A stretch of 64,000 bases of DNA from JBDTSW01 sp963782605 (GCA_963782605.1 CAWAKK010000012.1:248001-312000); one strand, 5' to 3'. Shown: positions 45,925 through 61,320, counted from the stretch's first letter. Numbers and translations are program-made. The notes: generated by a model not told the origin, from the sequence alone.

Positions 45925-46827
45925 ATGGCCCTGAAGTTCCGTCGTTTAGGGCGTAAGAAAGCCGTCTCCGGCGACCCCGCCGGGCAGCAAGCGGAAGCCG
46001 CGGCAGAAACCGAGAAGCGGCGGGAGGAAGCGCGCGCCCAAGCCAGAAAGCGCCGTGCCACGCGCACCCGCACCGGCGGCGGAACGAATCCGCTCACAAC
46101 CGGCCTTGGCGAGATCCTCGCGATCGGGCGCGAGATGCTGCGGATCCCGGCCGGCATCGCCCTGCAGGTCGCCGAGCGGTTGGGGCTCTGGATCCTGGCG
46201 GTCTGGGGCTTCATCCGCCCCCTTCTGGTTGCGGGGCTGGCGCTCGCGGGGCGCGGGCTCGTGGCGGCCGAGCGTGCGGTCACTCCGGCCCGCGGGATCG
46301 CCGTCGTGGCGCTCGGAGCGGCGGGGCTTCTGGCCGCGGCGCAGTTCGCCGACTATCGCGACGTGCAGGCCGGGGTCCCTGCGTATGAGGGCGTCGAGAA
46401 GGTGGCGCCCGCGCCCGTCATCGACGGGACCGCCGAGACGGCCGGCTCGGCCCACGCCTACGTGCTCTTGATCGTTGCGGTGGCCGCCGCCGTCGTCGTT
46501 GTGCTCTCCATGCTGGGGCGGTGGCGGCTCGCGCGATCGCTCGTGTTCCTCGGGTTCCTCACTGTGGCGATCGCCGTGTTCATCGACCGGCCCGCGGGCC
46601 TCGACGAGGCTGAGACGGCGATCGCGTTCGTTGGCGCCGAGGCTCGGCTGCTCGGCGCCTTCTGGGTCCAGATCTTCGCCGGAGTGGTGATCGCTGCGTG
46701 CGGGCCGCTGCTCGCGCTCAACCTGCGTCCGGCGAGGAAGCGGGCACGAACGGCAGCGCCCAGCCGTGAGCGCAGATTGCGAATACCTCGGCTCGGGCGA
46801 TCGCGCGTTCAGGGAGCGCGCTCGTGA
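45925..46827 (+). CDS. Hypothetical multi-pass membrane protein
   Basis: 300 residues. A charged N-terminus (ALKFRRLGRKKAVSG, then ETEKRREEARAQARKRRATR) is followed by about five hydrophobic segments (LWILAVWGFIRPLLVAGLAL, GIAVVALGAAGLLAAAQF, YVLLIVAVAAAVVVVLSMLG, SLVFLGFLTVAIAVFI, LGAFWVQIFAGVVIAACGPL) and a basic tail. The loop after the second contains DYRDVQAGVPAYEGVEKVAP. The family is not recognised. Its stop overlaps the next gene (GTGA), so the two are a pair. Confidence 0.65.
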   Translation: MALKFRRLGRKKAVSGDPAGQQAEAAAETEKRREEARAQARKRRATRTRTGGGTNPLTTGLGEILAIGREMLRIPAGIALQVAERLGLWILAVWGFIRPLLVAGLALAGRGLVAAERAVTPARGIAVVALGAAGLLAAAQFADYRDVQAGVPAYEGVEKVAPAPVIDGTAETAGSAHAYVLLIVAVAAAVVVVLSMLGRWRLARSLVFLGFLTVAIAVFIDRPAGLDEAETAIAFVGAEARLLGAFWVQIFAGVVIAACGPLLALNLRPARKRARTAAPSRERRLRIPRLGRSRVQGARS

Positions 46828-47435
46828 ACGATGCCCCCCGCGGCTTTCGCCTCGAGCGCCTCCTCCCGTTCGCCTGCCTTGTGACCGCTGGCCTGCTGTT
46901 CGCCTCAGAGTTCACCACCGCGTTCGAGTTCATCCCTCCGGGCGCCGAGGCCCTCGGCGATCAGAGCAACAGCGACCGGCATTCCTGGGCACCGGCTGTG
47001 CTGGCGGCGTTCTCCGTCATCGCCCTGATCGCCGCGATCGGGACGGGCTCGAAGCCTGCGGCCTTCGCCGTGGCCGCCTGCGGGGTCATCTCGCTCCTCA
47101 TCTTCCTGCTCCTGGACCTGCCCGACGCCGGCAACGTTGGCACCTTCGACGACGCCAACCAAACCTTCGCCACCGCCGAGGCGGTGCCACAGTCAGGCTT
47201 CTGGCTCCAGCTGGTTGGGGCCCTGGGACTCTCGATCAGCGGCGCGGCCCTGGCGACGATGAGCCCGGCGCAGCTGCGGGCCCTCGGCCCGGGCGGCGGG
47301 CGGGCACCAAAGGACCGGCGCCGAGCGGACGCCGAGGAGACCTCGTCGACGCCCGCGATGCCGAGCGACAACGGGCCGGGCGAACCGGAAACGCGCCCGG
47401 CACCCGCGAACCGCGCCAGCGCGCCCGACGGCTAG
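46824..47435 (+). CDS. Hypothetical membrane protein, partner of the preceding gene
   Basis: 203 residues from GTG 46824 (GTGA overlap). Four hydrophobic segments: LLPFACLVTAGLLFASEFTT, APAVLAAFSVIALIAAIGTG, AAFAVAACGVISLLIFLLLD and GFWLQLVGALGLSISGAALA, then a polar disordered tail rich in Pro, Ala, Glu (RRRADAEETSSTPAMPSDNG). The loop DLPDAGNVGTFDDANQTF precedes the last helix. The function is unknown. It may form a complex with the preceding protein. Confidence 0.65.
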   Translation: MNDAPRGFRLERLLPFACLVTAGLLFASEFTTAFEFIPPGAEALGDQSNSDRHSWAPAVLAAFSVIALIAAIGTGSKPAAFAVAACGVISLLIFLLLDLPDAGNVGTFDDANQTFATAEAVPQSGFWLQLVGALGLSISGAALATMSPAQLRALGPGGGRAPKDRRRADAEETSSTPAMPSDNGPGEPETRPAPANRASAPDG

Positions 47436-47494
47436 TCGGAGTCGACCCGAACGGCGGCGAAAAGCGAGTAGGTCGGGGGAAGCAGGCCGCGGGG

Positions 47495-47568
47495 CGAAGC
47501 GAGCGTAGCGGCAGCTACGTGAGCGAGAACCGGGGCCGATGACCCCGAGATGCGAAGCTTTGCAGCCG
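47495..47568 (-). repeat. 75-base 3' repeat element, copy B (after rpsG)
   Basis: Plus-strand reading: CGAAGCGAGCGTA, 8 bases, TACGTGAGCGAG, 25 bases, CGAAG-C-TTTGCAGCCG. This matches copy A at 25182-25256 in sequence blocks and in the 25-base spacing. It lies between the convergent membrane protein gene and rpsG, 26 bases after the rpsG stop. It contains a CGTAG/CTACG hairpin. Confidence 0.6.
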
Positions 47569-47594
47569 CCGCGCTGGCGGTAGACCAACCACCG

Positions 47595-48065
47595 CTACCA
47601 GCGGTAGTGGGCGAAGGCCTTATTCGCCTGTGCCATCCGGTAAACGTCGTCCTTGCGCTTCCAGGCGTTGCCCTGCTGCTGGGTGGCGTCGAGGATCTCG
47701 TTCGCGAGACGGTCGGCCATCGACTTCTCGCGGCGGGCGCGGGCATAGGAGACGAGCCAGCGAACGGCGAGCGTGCGGGCCCTGCGCGCGGGGACCTCGA
47801 CCGGCACCTGGTAGGTGGCGCCGCCGACGCGGCGCGACTTCACCTCGAGGACCGGGGTGAGCTCCTTGACCGCGTCGTCGAGAACCTCCACGGGGGTGCG
47901 GCCGCTGCGCTCGCCGACGATGGCGAGGGCGTCGTATGTGATCTGCTCGGCGCGCGACTTCTTGCCACCCTCCATCACCTTGTTGACCACCTGCTGGACC
48001 AGGCGGCTGCGGTAACGGGCATCCGGCTCGATCGGCCGCTGCGGTGCTCGGGCTCGACGGGGCAT
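47595..48065 (-). CDS. rpsG: 30S ribosomal protein S7
   Basis: 156 residues. Nucleates the 30S head. PRRARAPQRPIEPDARYRSR, LVQQVVNKVMEGGKKSRAEQ, VGGATYQVPVEVPARRARTL and SYARARREKSMADRLANEIL are typical, and the end is AQANKAFAHYRW. It starts 6 bases after rpsL; unusually, fusA does not follow directly. Confidence 0.97.
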   Translation of the reverse strand: MPRRARAPQRPIEPDARYRSRLVQQVVNKVMEGGKKSRAEQITYDALAIVGERSGRTPVEVLDDAVKELTPVLEVKSRRVGGATYQVPVEVPARRARTLAVRWLVSYARARREKSMADRLANEILDATQQQGNAWKRKDDVYRMAQANKAFAHYRW

Positions 48066-48071
48066 TCGTGG

Positions 48072-48464
48072 TTACTTCTTGACGCCGTAGAGCGAGCGGC
48101 CCTGCTTGCGGTCCGAGACGCCGGAGGCGTCGAGCGCGCCGCGGACGACCTTGTAGCGGACACCCGGGAGATCCTTGACACGCCCGCCGCGGATGAGCAC
48201 GACAGAGTGCTCCTGAAGGTTGTGGCCGACGCCGGGAATGTAGGTGGTGACCTCCATGCCGTTCGTGAGGCGAACGCGCGCGATCTTGCGCAGGGCGGAG
48301 TTCGGCTTCTTCGGCGTGACCGTCGCGACGCGGGTGCACACGCCTCGCCGCTGCGGCGCGGCGACGTTGCGCTTGCGGCCCTGGCCGGACTTGAGCCCGG
48401 GGGTCGTCACCTTCTTCTTCTGCGGCTTTCGACCCTTGCGGATGAGTTGATTGGTGCTCGGCAC
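48072..48464 (-). CDS. rpsL: 30S ribosomal protein S12
   Basis: 130 residues from GTG 48464 (PSTNQLIRKGRKPQKKK). Decoding-centre protein; KKPNSALRKIARVRLTNGME and GVGHNLQEHSVVLIRGGRVK carry the residues where streptomycin resistance arises. The start is fixed by family length. A TACCAT hexamer lies 8 bases upstream with no Shine-Dalgarno site, so the message may be leaderless. Confidence 0.96.
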   Translation of the reverse strand: MPSTNQLIRKGRKPQKKKVTTPGLKSGQGRKRNVAAPQRRGVCTRVATVTPKKPNSALRKIARVRLTNGMEVTTYIPGVGHNLQEHSVVLIRGGRVKDLPGVRYKVVRGALDASGVSDRKQGRSLYGVKK

Positions 48465-48516
48465 GACGGCGCATGGTAGCGGCCGACCCATGCCAGGCCC
48501 GCGCTACGCTGGATCG
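48465..48516. promoter_or_regulatory. Divergent leaderless promoters of rpsL and a HAD-like gene
   Basis: The minus strand has TACCAT (48478 to 48473), 8 bases before GTG 48464. The plus strand has TACGCT (48505-48510), 6 bases before ATG 48517. Neither start has a Shine-Dalgarno sequence. The -35 boxes are not clear. Confidence 0.4.
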
Positions 48517-49035
48517 ATGGACACGTCCAAGCCGATTCTCGCCGTCGACGTCGATGGCACGATCAGCCTCTTCGGCTTCGATGGCCCCCTGGACGAGGTC
48601 CCGGGTCGCTTCCACCTGATCGATGGGATCGCTCACTGCATCCCCGACGAGGCGGGACCGCGCCTCGCCCGCCTGGCTGAGCGCTACGAGCTCGTCTGGG
48701 CGACCGGCTGGGAGGAGCGCGCCAATGACATGCTTCCGGGGATCCTCGGTCTCCCGGAGGCGCTGCCCGTCCTCACGTTCGGCGGCCGGGCACGCTTCGG
48801 CACGTCTCATTGGAAGCTCGACGCGCTCAAGGAATACGCCGAGGGCCGTCCACTTGCGTGGGTCGACGACTGCATCGACGAGGACTGTCGCCTCTGGGCC
48901 ACCGAGCGTCGGGAGCCGACGCTGCTCGTGCCGTGCGAGCCCGCGATCGGAATCACCGACGCTCACGTTGAGACGATGCTGCAGTGGGCCGATGAGGTGA
49001 GCTCCCCTCAGTCGCACACGTCCGGCGACCTTTAG
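48517..49035 (+). CDS. HAD-like hydrolase domain protein
   Basis: 172 residues from ATG 48517. PILAVDVDGTIS gives the HAD motif I DxDGT (D11, D13). The acidic motif of the second half is PLAWVDDCIDEDC. YELVWATGWEERANDML supplies the motif-II threonine, so it is probably an active phosphatase, although the substrate is unknown. It is divergent from rpsL. Confidence 0.75.
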   Translation: MDTSKPILAVDVDGTISLFGFDGPLDEVPGRFHLIDGIAHCIPDEAGPRLARLAERYELVWATGWEERANDMLPGILGLPEALPVLTFGGRARFGTSHWKLDALKEYAEGRPLAWVDDCIDEDCRLWATERREPTLLVPCEPAIGITDAHVETMLQWADEVSSPQSHTSGDL

Positions 49036-49048
49036 ACTCAAAGGCTCA

Positions 49049-49369
49049 GTGGAGGGCTTCTTTCCGATTGTGTTCTTGGCCGTGGTCTTGAAGATCCCGG
49101 TCGCGCTTTTGCTCTATCTCGTCTGGTGGGCGTTCCGGGCGACGCCGGAGACGGAGGAGATCCCACCTCCCGGCGCGGACGACCACGAGTTCCGCCGCTT
49201 CCGGCGCGACCCGACCCGCCCGCAAGGTCCCCGCCGAGGGCCCCATGCGCCCGACGCACAGCCCATCCCACCGTGCCCGCCGGGCGGTCGCAAGCGGATC
49301 GCCAAGCCGCCAGCGCCGGTGCGGGCAAGCGGCCCCTCGGTGCGCCGCGGGGCCGTCGAGGGCGTCTAG
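49049..49369 (+). CDS. Small single-helix membrane protein
   Basis: 106 residues from GTG 49049. One membrane helix (FFPIVFLAVVLKIPVALLLY, LVWWAF) precedes a proline/arginine-rich cytoplasmic tail (RRDPTRPQGPRRGPHAPDAQ). TAGACT lies 11 bases and AAGG about 5 bases before the start. It follows the HAD gene by 13 bases. The family is not recognised. Confidence 0.5.
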   Translation: MEGFFPIVFLAVVLKIPVALLLYLVWWAFRATPETEEIPPPGADDHEFRRFRRDPTRPQGPRRGPHAPDAQPIPPCPPGGRKRIAKPPAPVRASGPSVRRGAVEGV

Positions 49370-49373
49370 CACC

Positions 49374-50264
49374 CTGACCTACTCGATCATCGGACACGAT
49401 CCGAGGAGCGGCGAGTTCGGCATCGCCGTACAGTCACGCTGGTTCGACGCCGGACAGGTGGCCTGGATCGCGAACGGGATCGGGGCAGTGTGCACGCAGG
49501 CCATCGCGGAACCGCGCTATGGCTCGGAGGGACTGGAGCTGCTTCGCCGTGGCGAACGCCCAGAGGACGCGCTTGGGGAGCTCAAGGCGAACGACGAGGG
49601 GCGGGAGCTGCGACAGGTCGCAATCGCCGACGCGTCGGGGATGTTCGCGCAGCACACGGGGGCGGGCTGCGTGGCCGCGGCGGGGCACGTTCTTGGCCGC
49701 GACTGCTGCGCTCAGGGAAACATGCTCGCGAGCGACGGCTGCTGGGAGGCGATGGTGGCAGCCTACGAGTCGGCGCCGGGAGAGATGCCGGACCGGCTGC
49801 TCGCAGCCCTCGAGGCCGCCGAGCGAGCCGGAGGCGACGCGCGCGGTCGCCAGGCGGCGCGGCTCCTGGTTCGACCGGCCGACCCCGCCGGCGCGGAGAC
49901 GGACCTGCGGGTCATCGACCACCCCCAGCCCGTCGAGGAGGTCAAACGTCTGCTCGAGCTAAAGCGTGCCTACGACCACCTCGACCGGGCGTTGGATCTT
50001 GCCGCGGACGGCGAGCTTGACGCAGCGGCCGAGGAGGCGGACATGGCCGCCAGCCTTGCGCCCGGAGAAGATCAGGTCACGTTCTGGCGCGCCACCGTGC
50101 TGGCTGGTGCCGATCGTCTCGTCGAGGCGCAGGCGCTGCTGCGGGAGGCCGCCGCGAACCACCCCGGCTGGACCGAGTTCCTGCATCGCTGCATCGCCGC
50201 GGGACTCCTGCCCCCGGAGACACAGACGCTCGCCGAGGCGTCGGACCCCGAGCGCCGCGGCTGA
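49374..50264 (+). CDS. DUF1028 domain protein
   Basis: About 296 residues. TYSIIGHDPRSGEFGIAVQS, RWFDAGQVAWIANGIGAVCT, QAIAEPRYGSEGLELLRRGE are the DUF1028 signature, an Ntn-hydrolase-like family of unknown substrate. The C-terminal third has TPR-like helices (ALDLAADGELDAAAEEADMA, LVEAQALLREAAANHPGWTE). The only start near the domain is CTG 49374, just after the previous stop; the next in-frame ATG (49245) would overlap the membrane protein gene heavily. Confidence 0.75.
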   Translation: MTYSIIGHDPRSGEFGIAVQSRWFDAGQVAWIANGIGAVCTQAIAEPRYGSEGLELLRRGERPEDALGELKANDEGRELRQVAIADASGMFAQHTGAGCVAAAGHVLGRDCCAQGNMLASDGCWEAMVAAYESAPGEMPDRLLAALEAAERAGGDARGRQAARLLVRPADPAGAETDLRVIDHPQPVEEVKRLLELKRAYDHLDRALDLAADGELDAAAEEADMAASLAPGEDQVTFWRATVLAGADRLVEAQALLREAAANHPGWTEFLHRCIAAGLLPPETQTLAEASDPERRG

Positions 50265-50293
50265 CCAATCACTCGTCCCGCATGGGCGCGGCA

Positions 50294-50310
50294 GTCCCGT
50301 AGAGCGGGAC
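50294..50310. repeat. 17-base palindrome, copy 3 (between DUF1028 gene and rpoC)
   Basis: Read on the minus strand, GTCCCGCTCTACGGGAC followed by TGCCGCGCC; it differs from copies 1 and 2 by three bases in the centre. It again lies between convergent genes, as do copies 1 and 2 at 15.3 kb. Confidence 0.65.
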
Positions 50311-50335
50311 CCGTGCGCCACTCGGTACTCCGCCC

Positions 50336-54392
<4,057 letters not shown>

Positions 54393-54410
54393 CTCTTTGG
54401 TCCTGCCTTC

Positions 54411-57989
<3,579 letters not shown>

Positions 57990-58024
57990 CTGGGCGACTC
58001 CTCAGGTGGTCGAAGAACAAGGAC

Positions 58025-58049
58025 CCCGGATCGCGTGAAGGGATCCGGG
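58025..58049 (-). other. Hairpin in the rplL-rpoB intergenic region
   Basis: CCCGGATC-N9-GATCCGGG, an eight-base-pair stem about 35 bases before the rpoB start, with a T-rich stretch after it (GTCCTTGTTCTTC). It may attenuate rpoBC relative to rplJL. A TAATTT hexamer at 58086-58081 could be a weak -10 box; no -35 is seen. Confidence 0.4.
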
Positions 58050-58156
58050 CGCAAAAACGGCGAACGACGCGCGACCGTCTAAATTAGCACACCGGCGCAC
58101 GTTCCCGCAGGCACGGGCACGCACGGGGTCGTCTTAGACGAATCGGACCAAAGAGT

Positions 58157-58552
58157 TTACTTCAGCTCGACCTCGCCGCCGGCCTCCTCGAGCTCGGCCT
58201 TGAGCTTTTCGGCCTCCTCGCGCTCGAGGCCCTCCTTGACGGCGTTCGGAGCCCCGTCGACCACGGCCTTGGCCTCCTTCAGGCCCAGCCCGGTGGCGGC
58301 GCGTACGGCCTTGATCACCTGGATCTTCTTATCGCCCGGACCGGTGAGCACGACGTCGACGGTGCTCGACTCCTCGGCAGCGCCATCGCCGGCTCCGTCG
58401 CCCGCGGCGGCCGGGGCCGCGGCGGCGACCGCGGTCGCGGAGACGCCGAACTCCTCCTCCAGCGCCTTGATGCGCTCGGAGAGCTCGAGCACGGAGATGC
58501 CCTTGAGTTCCTCGATCCACTTGTCGGTCGTCATCTTGGTTGCAGCGGCCAT
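58157..58552 (-). CDS. rplL: 50S ribosomal protein L7/L12
   Basis: 131 residues. Forms the stalk that recruits translation factors. The N-domain (TTDKWIEELKGISVLELSER) dimerises, the Ala-rich hinge is acidic (APAAAGDGAGDGAAEE), and the C-domain (DKKIQVIKAVRAATGLGLKE then AKAVVDGAPNAVKEGLEREE) is typical. Its ATG overlaps the rplJ stop (TGATG). Confidence 0.97.
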   Translation of the reverse strand: MAAATKMTTDKWIEELKGISVLELSERIKALEEEFGVSATAVAAAAPAAAGDGAGDGAAEESSTVDVVLTGPGDKKIQVIKAVRAATGLGLKEAKAVVDGAPNAVKEGLEREEAEKLKAELEEAGGEVELK

Positions 58553-59286
58553 CAGTCAGATTCCTCCTCATCGCCCTCGGAGGTCTCGGCTTCGGCGTCG
58601 CCCTCCTCGGGAGTGTTTTCAGCTTCGTCGTCGGCGTCGGCCGACGCAGTCTCAGGTTCCTCAGCCTCAGCGGCCTCGTCGGCCGGCGCTTCCTCGGCGG
58701 GCTCCTCCTGCGCGGTCGGCGCCTCCTCTGGAGCCGGCGCTTCCTCCGCCGCACTCGGCTCCTCGCCGGAGACGAGCCCCTGCTCGGCGATCTGCGCGAG
58801 CTGGCGGCCAAGGCCGGAGATCAAGTTGTTCATGCCGGCGACGAGCCCGGTCAGCGGGCTGGCGGTGAGGCCGACCAGTTGCCCGTGAAGGACATCGAGG
58901 CCCGGCAGGCGGGCGATCGCCTGAAAGCCGTCGGGGTCGAGCTCGGCGCCGTCCATGATCCCGCCCTTGTAGGTGAGGAGGTCGTGTTCGCGGCCGAAGG
59001 TCGAGATCGCCTTGGCGGCGGTAACCGGATCGCCCTTGATCAAGGTGAGCGCGGTCGGGCCGACGAGGTGCTCCTCGAGGGTCTCGGTGCCGGCCTCCGC
59101 CAGCGCACGCTTCGCGAGCCGGTTCTTGACGACGCTGAAGACGGCGTCGGCCTCGGCCAGCTTCGTGCGCAGCTCGGCGGCCTGCGGCACGCTGATCCCG
59201 CGGTAGTCCACGGCAAAGATCGCCTCAGCACCGCTGAGGCTCTCTGCGATCTCCTCGACCGCCGCCGCTTTCTCCACCTTGTTCAT
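58552..59286 (-). CDS. rplJ: 50S ribosomal protein L10 with acidic C-terminal tail
   Basis: 244 residues against about 170 in most bacteria. The rRNA-binding core (EIAESLSGAEAIFAVDYRGI, LRTKLAEADAVFSVVKNRLA) and the helix that carries L12 dimers (NLISGLGRQLAQIAEQGL) are followed by about 70 acidic residues (AEEAPAPEEAPTAQEEPAEE). Two leader structures precede it: an L10-like hairpin with terminator, and a conserved element shared with secE. Confidence 0.95.
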   Translation of the reverse strand: MNKVEKAAAVEEIAESLSGAEAIFAVDYRGISVPQAAELRTKLAEADAVFSVVKNRLAKRALAEAGTETLEEHLVGPTALTLIKGDPVTAAKAISTFGREHDLLTYKGGIMDGAELDPDGFQAIARLPGLDVLHGQLVGLTASPLTGLVAGMNNLISGLGRQLAQIAEQGLVSGEEPSAAEEAPAPEEAPTAQEEPAEEAPADEAAEAEEPETASADADDEAENTPEEGDAEAETSEGDEEESD

Positions 59287-59311
59287 CGTCTTCGCTGTGG
59301 TCCGTTCTTCG

Positions 59312-59376
59312 CTTCTTGAATCTCTTGCGGCGGCTTCGCCGCTTACATGCTGCTTTCGGGGCTAGGCCCCTCACCC
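59312..59376 (-). ncRNA. Conserved structured leader element, copy 1 (before rplJ)
   Basis: In transcript sense (minus): GGTGA, stem GGGGC/GCCCC, CGAAAGCAGCATGTAAG, stem GCGGC/GCCGC with GAA loop, CGCAAG, ATTCAAGAAG. It matches the element before secE (61890-61957) in the same order, with both stems changed in a compensating way. It ends 25 bases before the rplJ ATG. It may be a protein-binding leader. Confidence 0.65.
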
Positions 59377-59386
59377 TGAAGACCAT

Positions 59387-59411
59387 GAAAAAGCCCGCAC
59401 GCAGGCGGGCT
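59387..59411 (-). terminator. Intrinsic terminator between rplA and rplJ
   Basis: On the minus strand AGCCCGC-CTGCGT-GCGGGCT followed by TTTTC: seven base pairs and a T tract. It lies directly after the L10-leader-like hairpin and before rplJ, the position of an attenuator. Confidence 0.8.
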
Positions 59412-59475
59412 CGGAAGGCGTTCCTCCGGCTCCACCTGCACCGGGCTTATGGCGAACGCCAGCCGGTGGTCTCGG
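59412..59475 (-). promoter_or_regulatory. L10-type ribosomal protein leader
   Basis: The leader contains GAGACCACCGGC, then a long hairpin closed by GGCGTTC/GAACGCC (59460-59454 with 59423-59417), with GCAGGTGGAGCCGGAG inside. The position before rplJ and the following terminator fit autoregulation by L10 or the L10-L12 complex. Assignment is by resemblance and position only. Confidence 0.5.
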
Positions 59476-59511
59476 GCGAATCCTCTAGTTCGAGCGCGCG
59501 ATGGTAGCGGG

Positions 59512-60288
59512 TCAGGCCGTGACCGCTTCGGTCTCCTCGACCTCCGTGTCGCCGTCGGAGGTGGCCAGGGCCGCCGCGCCCGCCATGATCTCCGACTCGC
59601 GTGTGCGCGCCGAGTCCACCCGGATCCCCGGGCCCATCGCGGTCGCGAGCGTGATGGAGTGGATGTAGCGACCCTTGGCCGCGGCGGGCTTGGCGCGGAC
59701 GATCTCGTCGATCACCGCCGCGTAGTTCTGAAGCAGGTCGGCGGCCTCGAAGCTCGCCTTGCCGATCGTGAGGTGAACGTTGGCGTTGCGGTCGGTTCGG
59801 TACTCGACCTTGCCGGCCTTCGACTCGCCCACGGCTTTCGCGACGTCATCGGTGACGGTGCCGACCTTGGGGTTCGGCATCTTGCCCTGCGGGCCCAGCA
59901 CGCGGCCGAGCTTTGAGACGACAGGCCCCATGAGAGCCGGTGTCGCGATGGCGACGTCGAAGTCGGTCCAGCCCTCCTCGATCTTCTCGGCGAGGTCCTG
60001 GGCGCCGACGTGGTCCGCGCCGGCCTCGGTGGCCGCACGGGCGGCATCGCCCTCGGCGAAGACCGCGACGGTAACGTCCTTGCCCAGGCCCTTGGGGAGG
60101 CCCAGGGTCCCGCGAAGCTGCTCCTCGGCGTGGCGCACGTTGAGGCCGAGCTTCATGTGCACCTCGACCGTCTCGTCGAACTTCGTCGAGGCGGTCTCCT
60201 TCAGCAGGGCGACGGCCTCGGCGGGCTCGTAGCGGCGGTCGCGGTCGACCTTCTCGTAGGCGGCGGCGTAGCGCTTGCCCCTTGCCAT
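59512..60288 (-). CDS. rplA: 50S ribosomal protein L1
   Basis: 258 residues. Binds the mobile L1 stalk of 23S rRNA. GKRYAAAYEKVDRDRRYEPA, KFDETVEVHMKLGLNVRHAE, LGRVLGPQGKMPNPKVGTVT and the end (HSITLATAMGPGIRVDSART) are typical; a short acidic tail follows. It starts 2 bases after the rplK stop. Confidence 0.97.
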   Translation of the reverse strand: MARGKRYAAAYEKVDRDRRYEPAEAVALLKETASTKFDETVEVHMKLGLNVRHAEEQLRGTLGLPKGLGKDVTVAVFAEGDAARAATEAGADHVGAQDLAEKIEEGWTDFDVAIATPALMGPVVSKLGRVLGPQGKMPNPKVGTVTDDVAKAVGESKAGKVEYRTDRNANVHLTIGKASFEAADLLQNYAAVIDEIVRAKPAAAKGRYIHSITLATAMGPGIRVDSARTRESEIMAGAAALATSDGDTEVEETEAVTA

Positions 60289-60290
60289 CT

Positions 60291-60725
60291 CTAGCTCTCC
60301 AGCCCCTCGACGTCGACCCCCATCGAGCGGGCGGTGCCGGCGATGATCTTCGAGGCGGCGTCGAGGTCGTTCGCGTTTAAGTCCGGCATCTTGCGCTCGG
60401 CGATCTGGCGCACCTGCGCGGCCGAGATCGTCCCCACCTTCTCTATGTGCGGCTCGCCTGAGCCCTTCTCGATCCCGATCGCCTCCCGGATCAGCACCGC
60501 GGCGGGTGGAGTCTTGGTGATGAAGGTGAAGGAGCGATCCTCGAAGACCGTGATCTCCACCGGGATGATCGTGCCGGCGTCCGCCTGCGTCTGCGCGTTG
60601 AACGCCTTGCAGAACTCCATGATGTTGACGCCGTGCTGACCCAGCGCAGGACCTACCGGCGGCGCGGGGTTGGCCGCCGCGGCGGGGATCTGAAGCTTGA
60701 TGAGTGTGAGGACCTTCTTTGCCAT
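60291..60725 (-). CDS. rplK: 50S ribosomal protein L11
   Basis: 144 residues. Base of the GTPase-associated centre. LIKLQIPAAAANPAPPVGPA, LGQHGVNIMEFCKAFNAQTQ, FTFITKTPPAAVLIREAIGI and GTARSMGVDVEGL are characteristic. It lies 27 bases after nusG. Confidence 0.98.
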   Translation of the reverse strand: MAKKVLTLIKLQIPAAAANPAPPVGPALGQHGVNIMEFCKAFNAQTQADAGTIIPVEITVFEDRSFTFITKTPPAAVLIREAIGIEKGSGEPHIEKVGTISAAQVRQIAERKMPDLNANDLDAASKIIAGTARSMGVDVEGLES

Positions 60726-60752
60726 GAGCGCGTGTGAGGTTAGCCCTCCGTC

Positions 60753-61274
60753 TCAGATCTTCTTCACCTGGTCATAGCCAACCTCGACCGGCGTTTCGCG
60801 GCCGAAGATGGAGACCAGCACCTTGAGCTTGGCCGCATCCTCGTTGATCTCGGCGATCTCTCCCGAGAAGTCCGAGAGCGGGCCGGCGATCACCTTCACC
60901 GTCTCCCCCATCTCGTACTGAGCGCGGGCGCGCGGGCGCTCTGCCGTCTCGCGGTGAAGCAGACGGTCGACCTCGGGCTGGGAGAGCGGGATCGGCTTGT
61001 TGCGGGAGCCGACGAAGCCGGTGACACCGGGGGTGTTCTTGACGAGGTTCCAGGCGTCGTCGGTCATCTCCATGTTCACCAGCACGTAGCCGGGCATGGT
61101 GCGCTTCTCGACCTGCACGCGCTGGCCGTCCTTCAGCTCGGAGACCTGCTCCGTCGGGACGACCACCTGCCGCACCCGCTGGCGCTGGCCCATCGTCTCG
61201 ATCCGGTGCTCGAGGTTGTGCTTGACCTTGTTCTCGTGCCCGGAATAGGTGTTGATCACATACCAGCGGAACAT
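60753..61274 (-). CDS. nusG: Transcription termination/antitermination factor NusG
   Basis: 173 residues. FRWYVINTYSGHENKVKHNL, KRTMPGYVLVNMEMTDDAWN, VKNTPGVTGFVGSRNKPIPL form the N-domain that binds RNA polymerase; the KOW domain (GETVKVIAGPLSDFSGEIAE) follows. No long actinobacterial N-terminal extension is present. It starts 46 bases after secE. Confidence 0.97.
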   Translation of the reverse strand: MFRWYVINTYSGHENKVKHNLEHRIETMGQRQRVRQVVVPTEQVSELKDGQRVQVEKRTMPGYVLVNMEMTDDAWNLVKNTPGVTGFVGSRNKPIPLSQPEVDRLLHRETAERPRARAQYEMGETVKVIAGPLSDFSGEIAEINEDAAKLKVLVSIFGRETPVEVGYDQVKKI

Positions 61275-61320
61275 GGGTTCAGTTCAAAGCTTTCGGTTCG
61301 GGGTTGGCGGAACGGGCGGC

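Noticed and set aside
47620..49041. 473-codon minus-strand frame across rpsG, rpsL and the HAD gene
   Set aside because: It runs in another frame over two clearly identified ribosomal genes and has the composition of a shadow frame in high-GC DNA.
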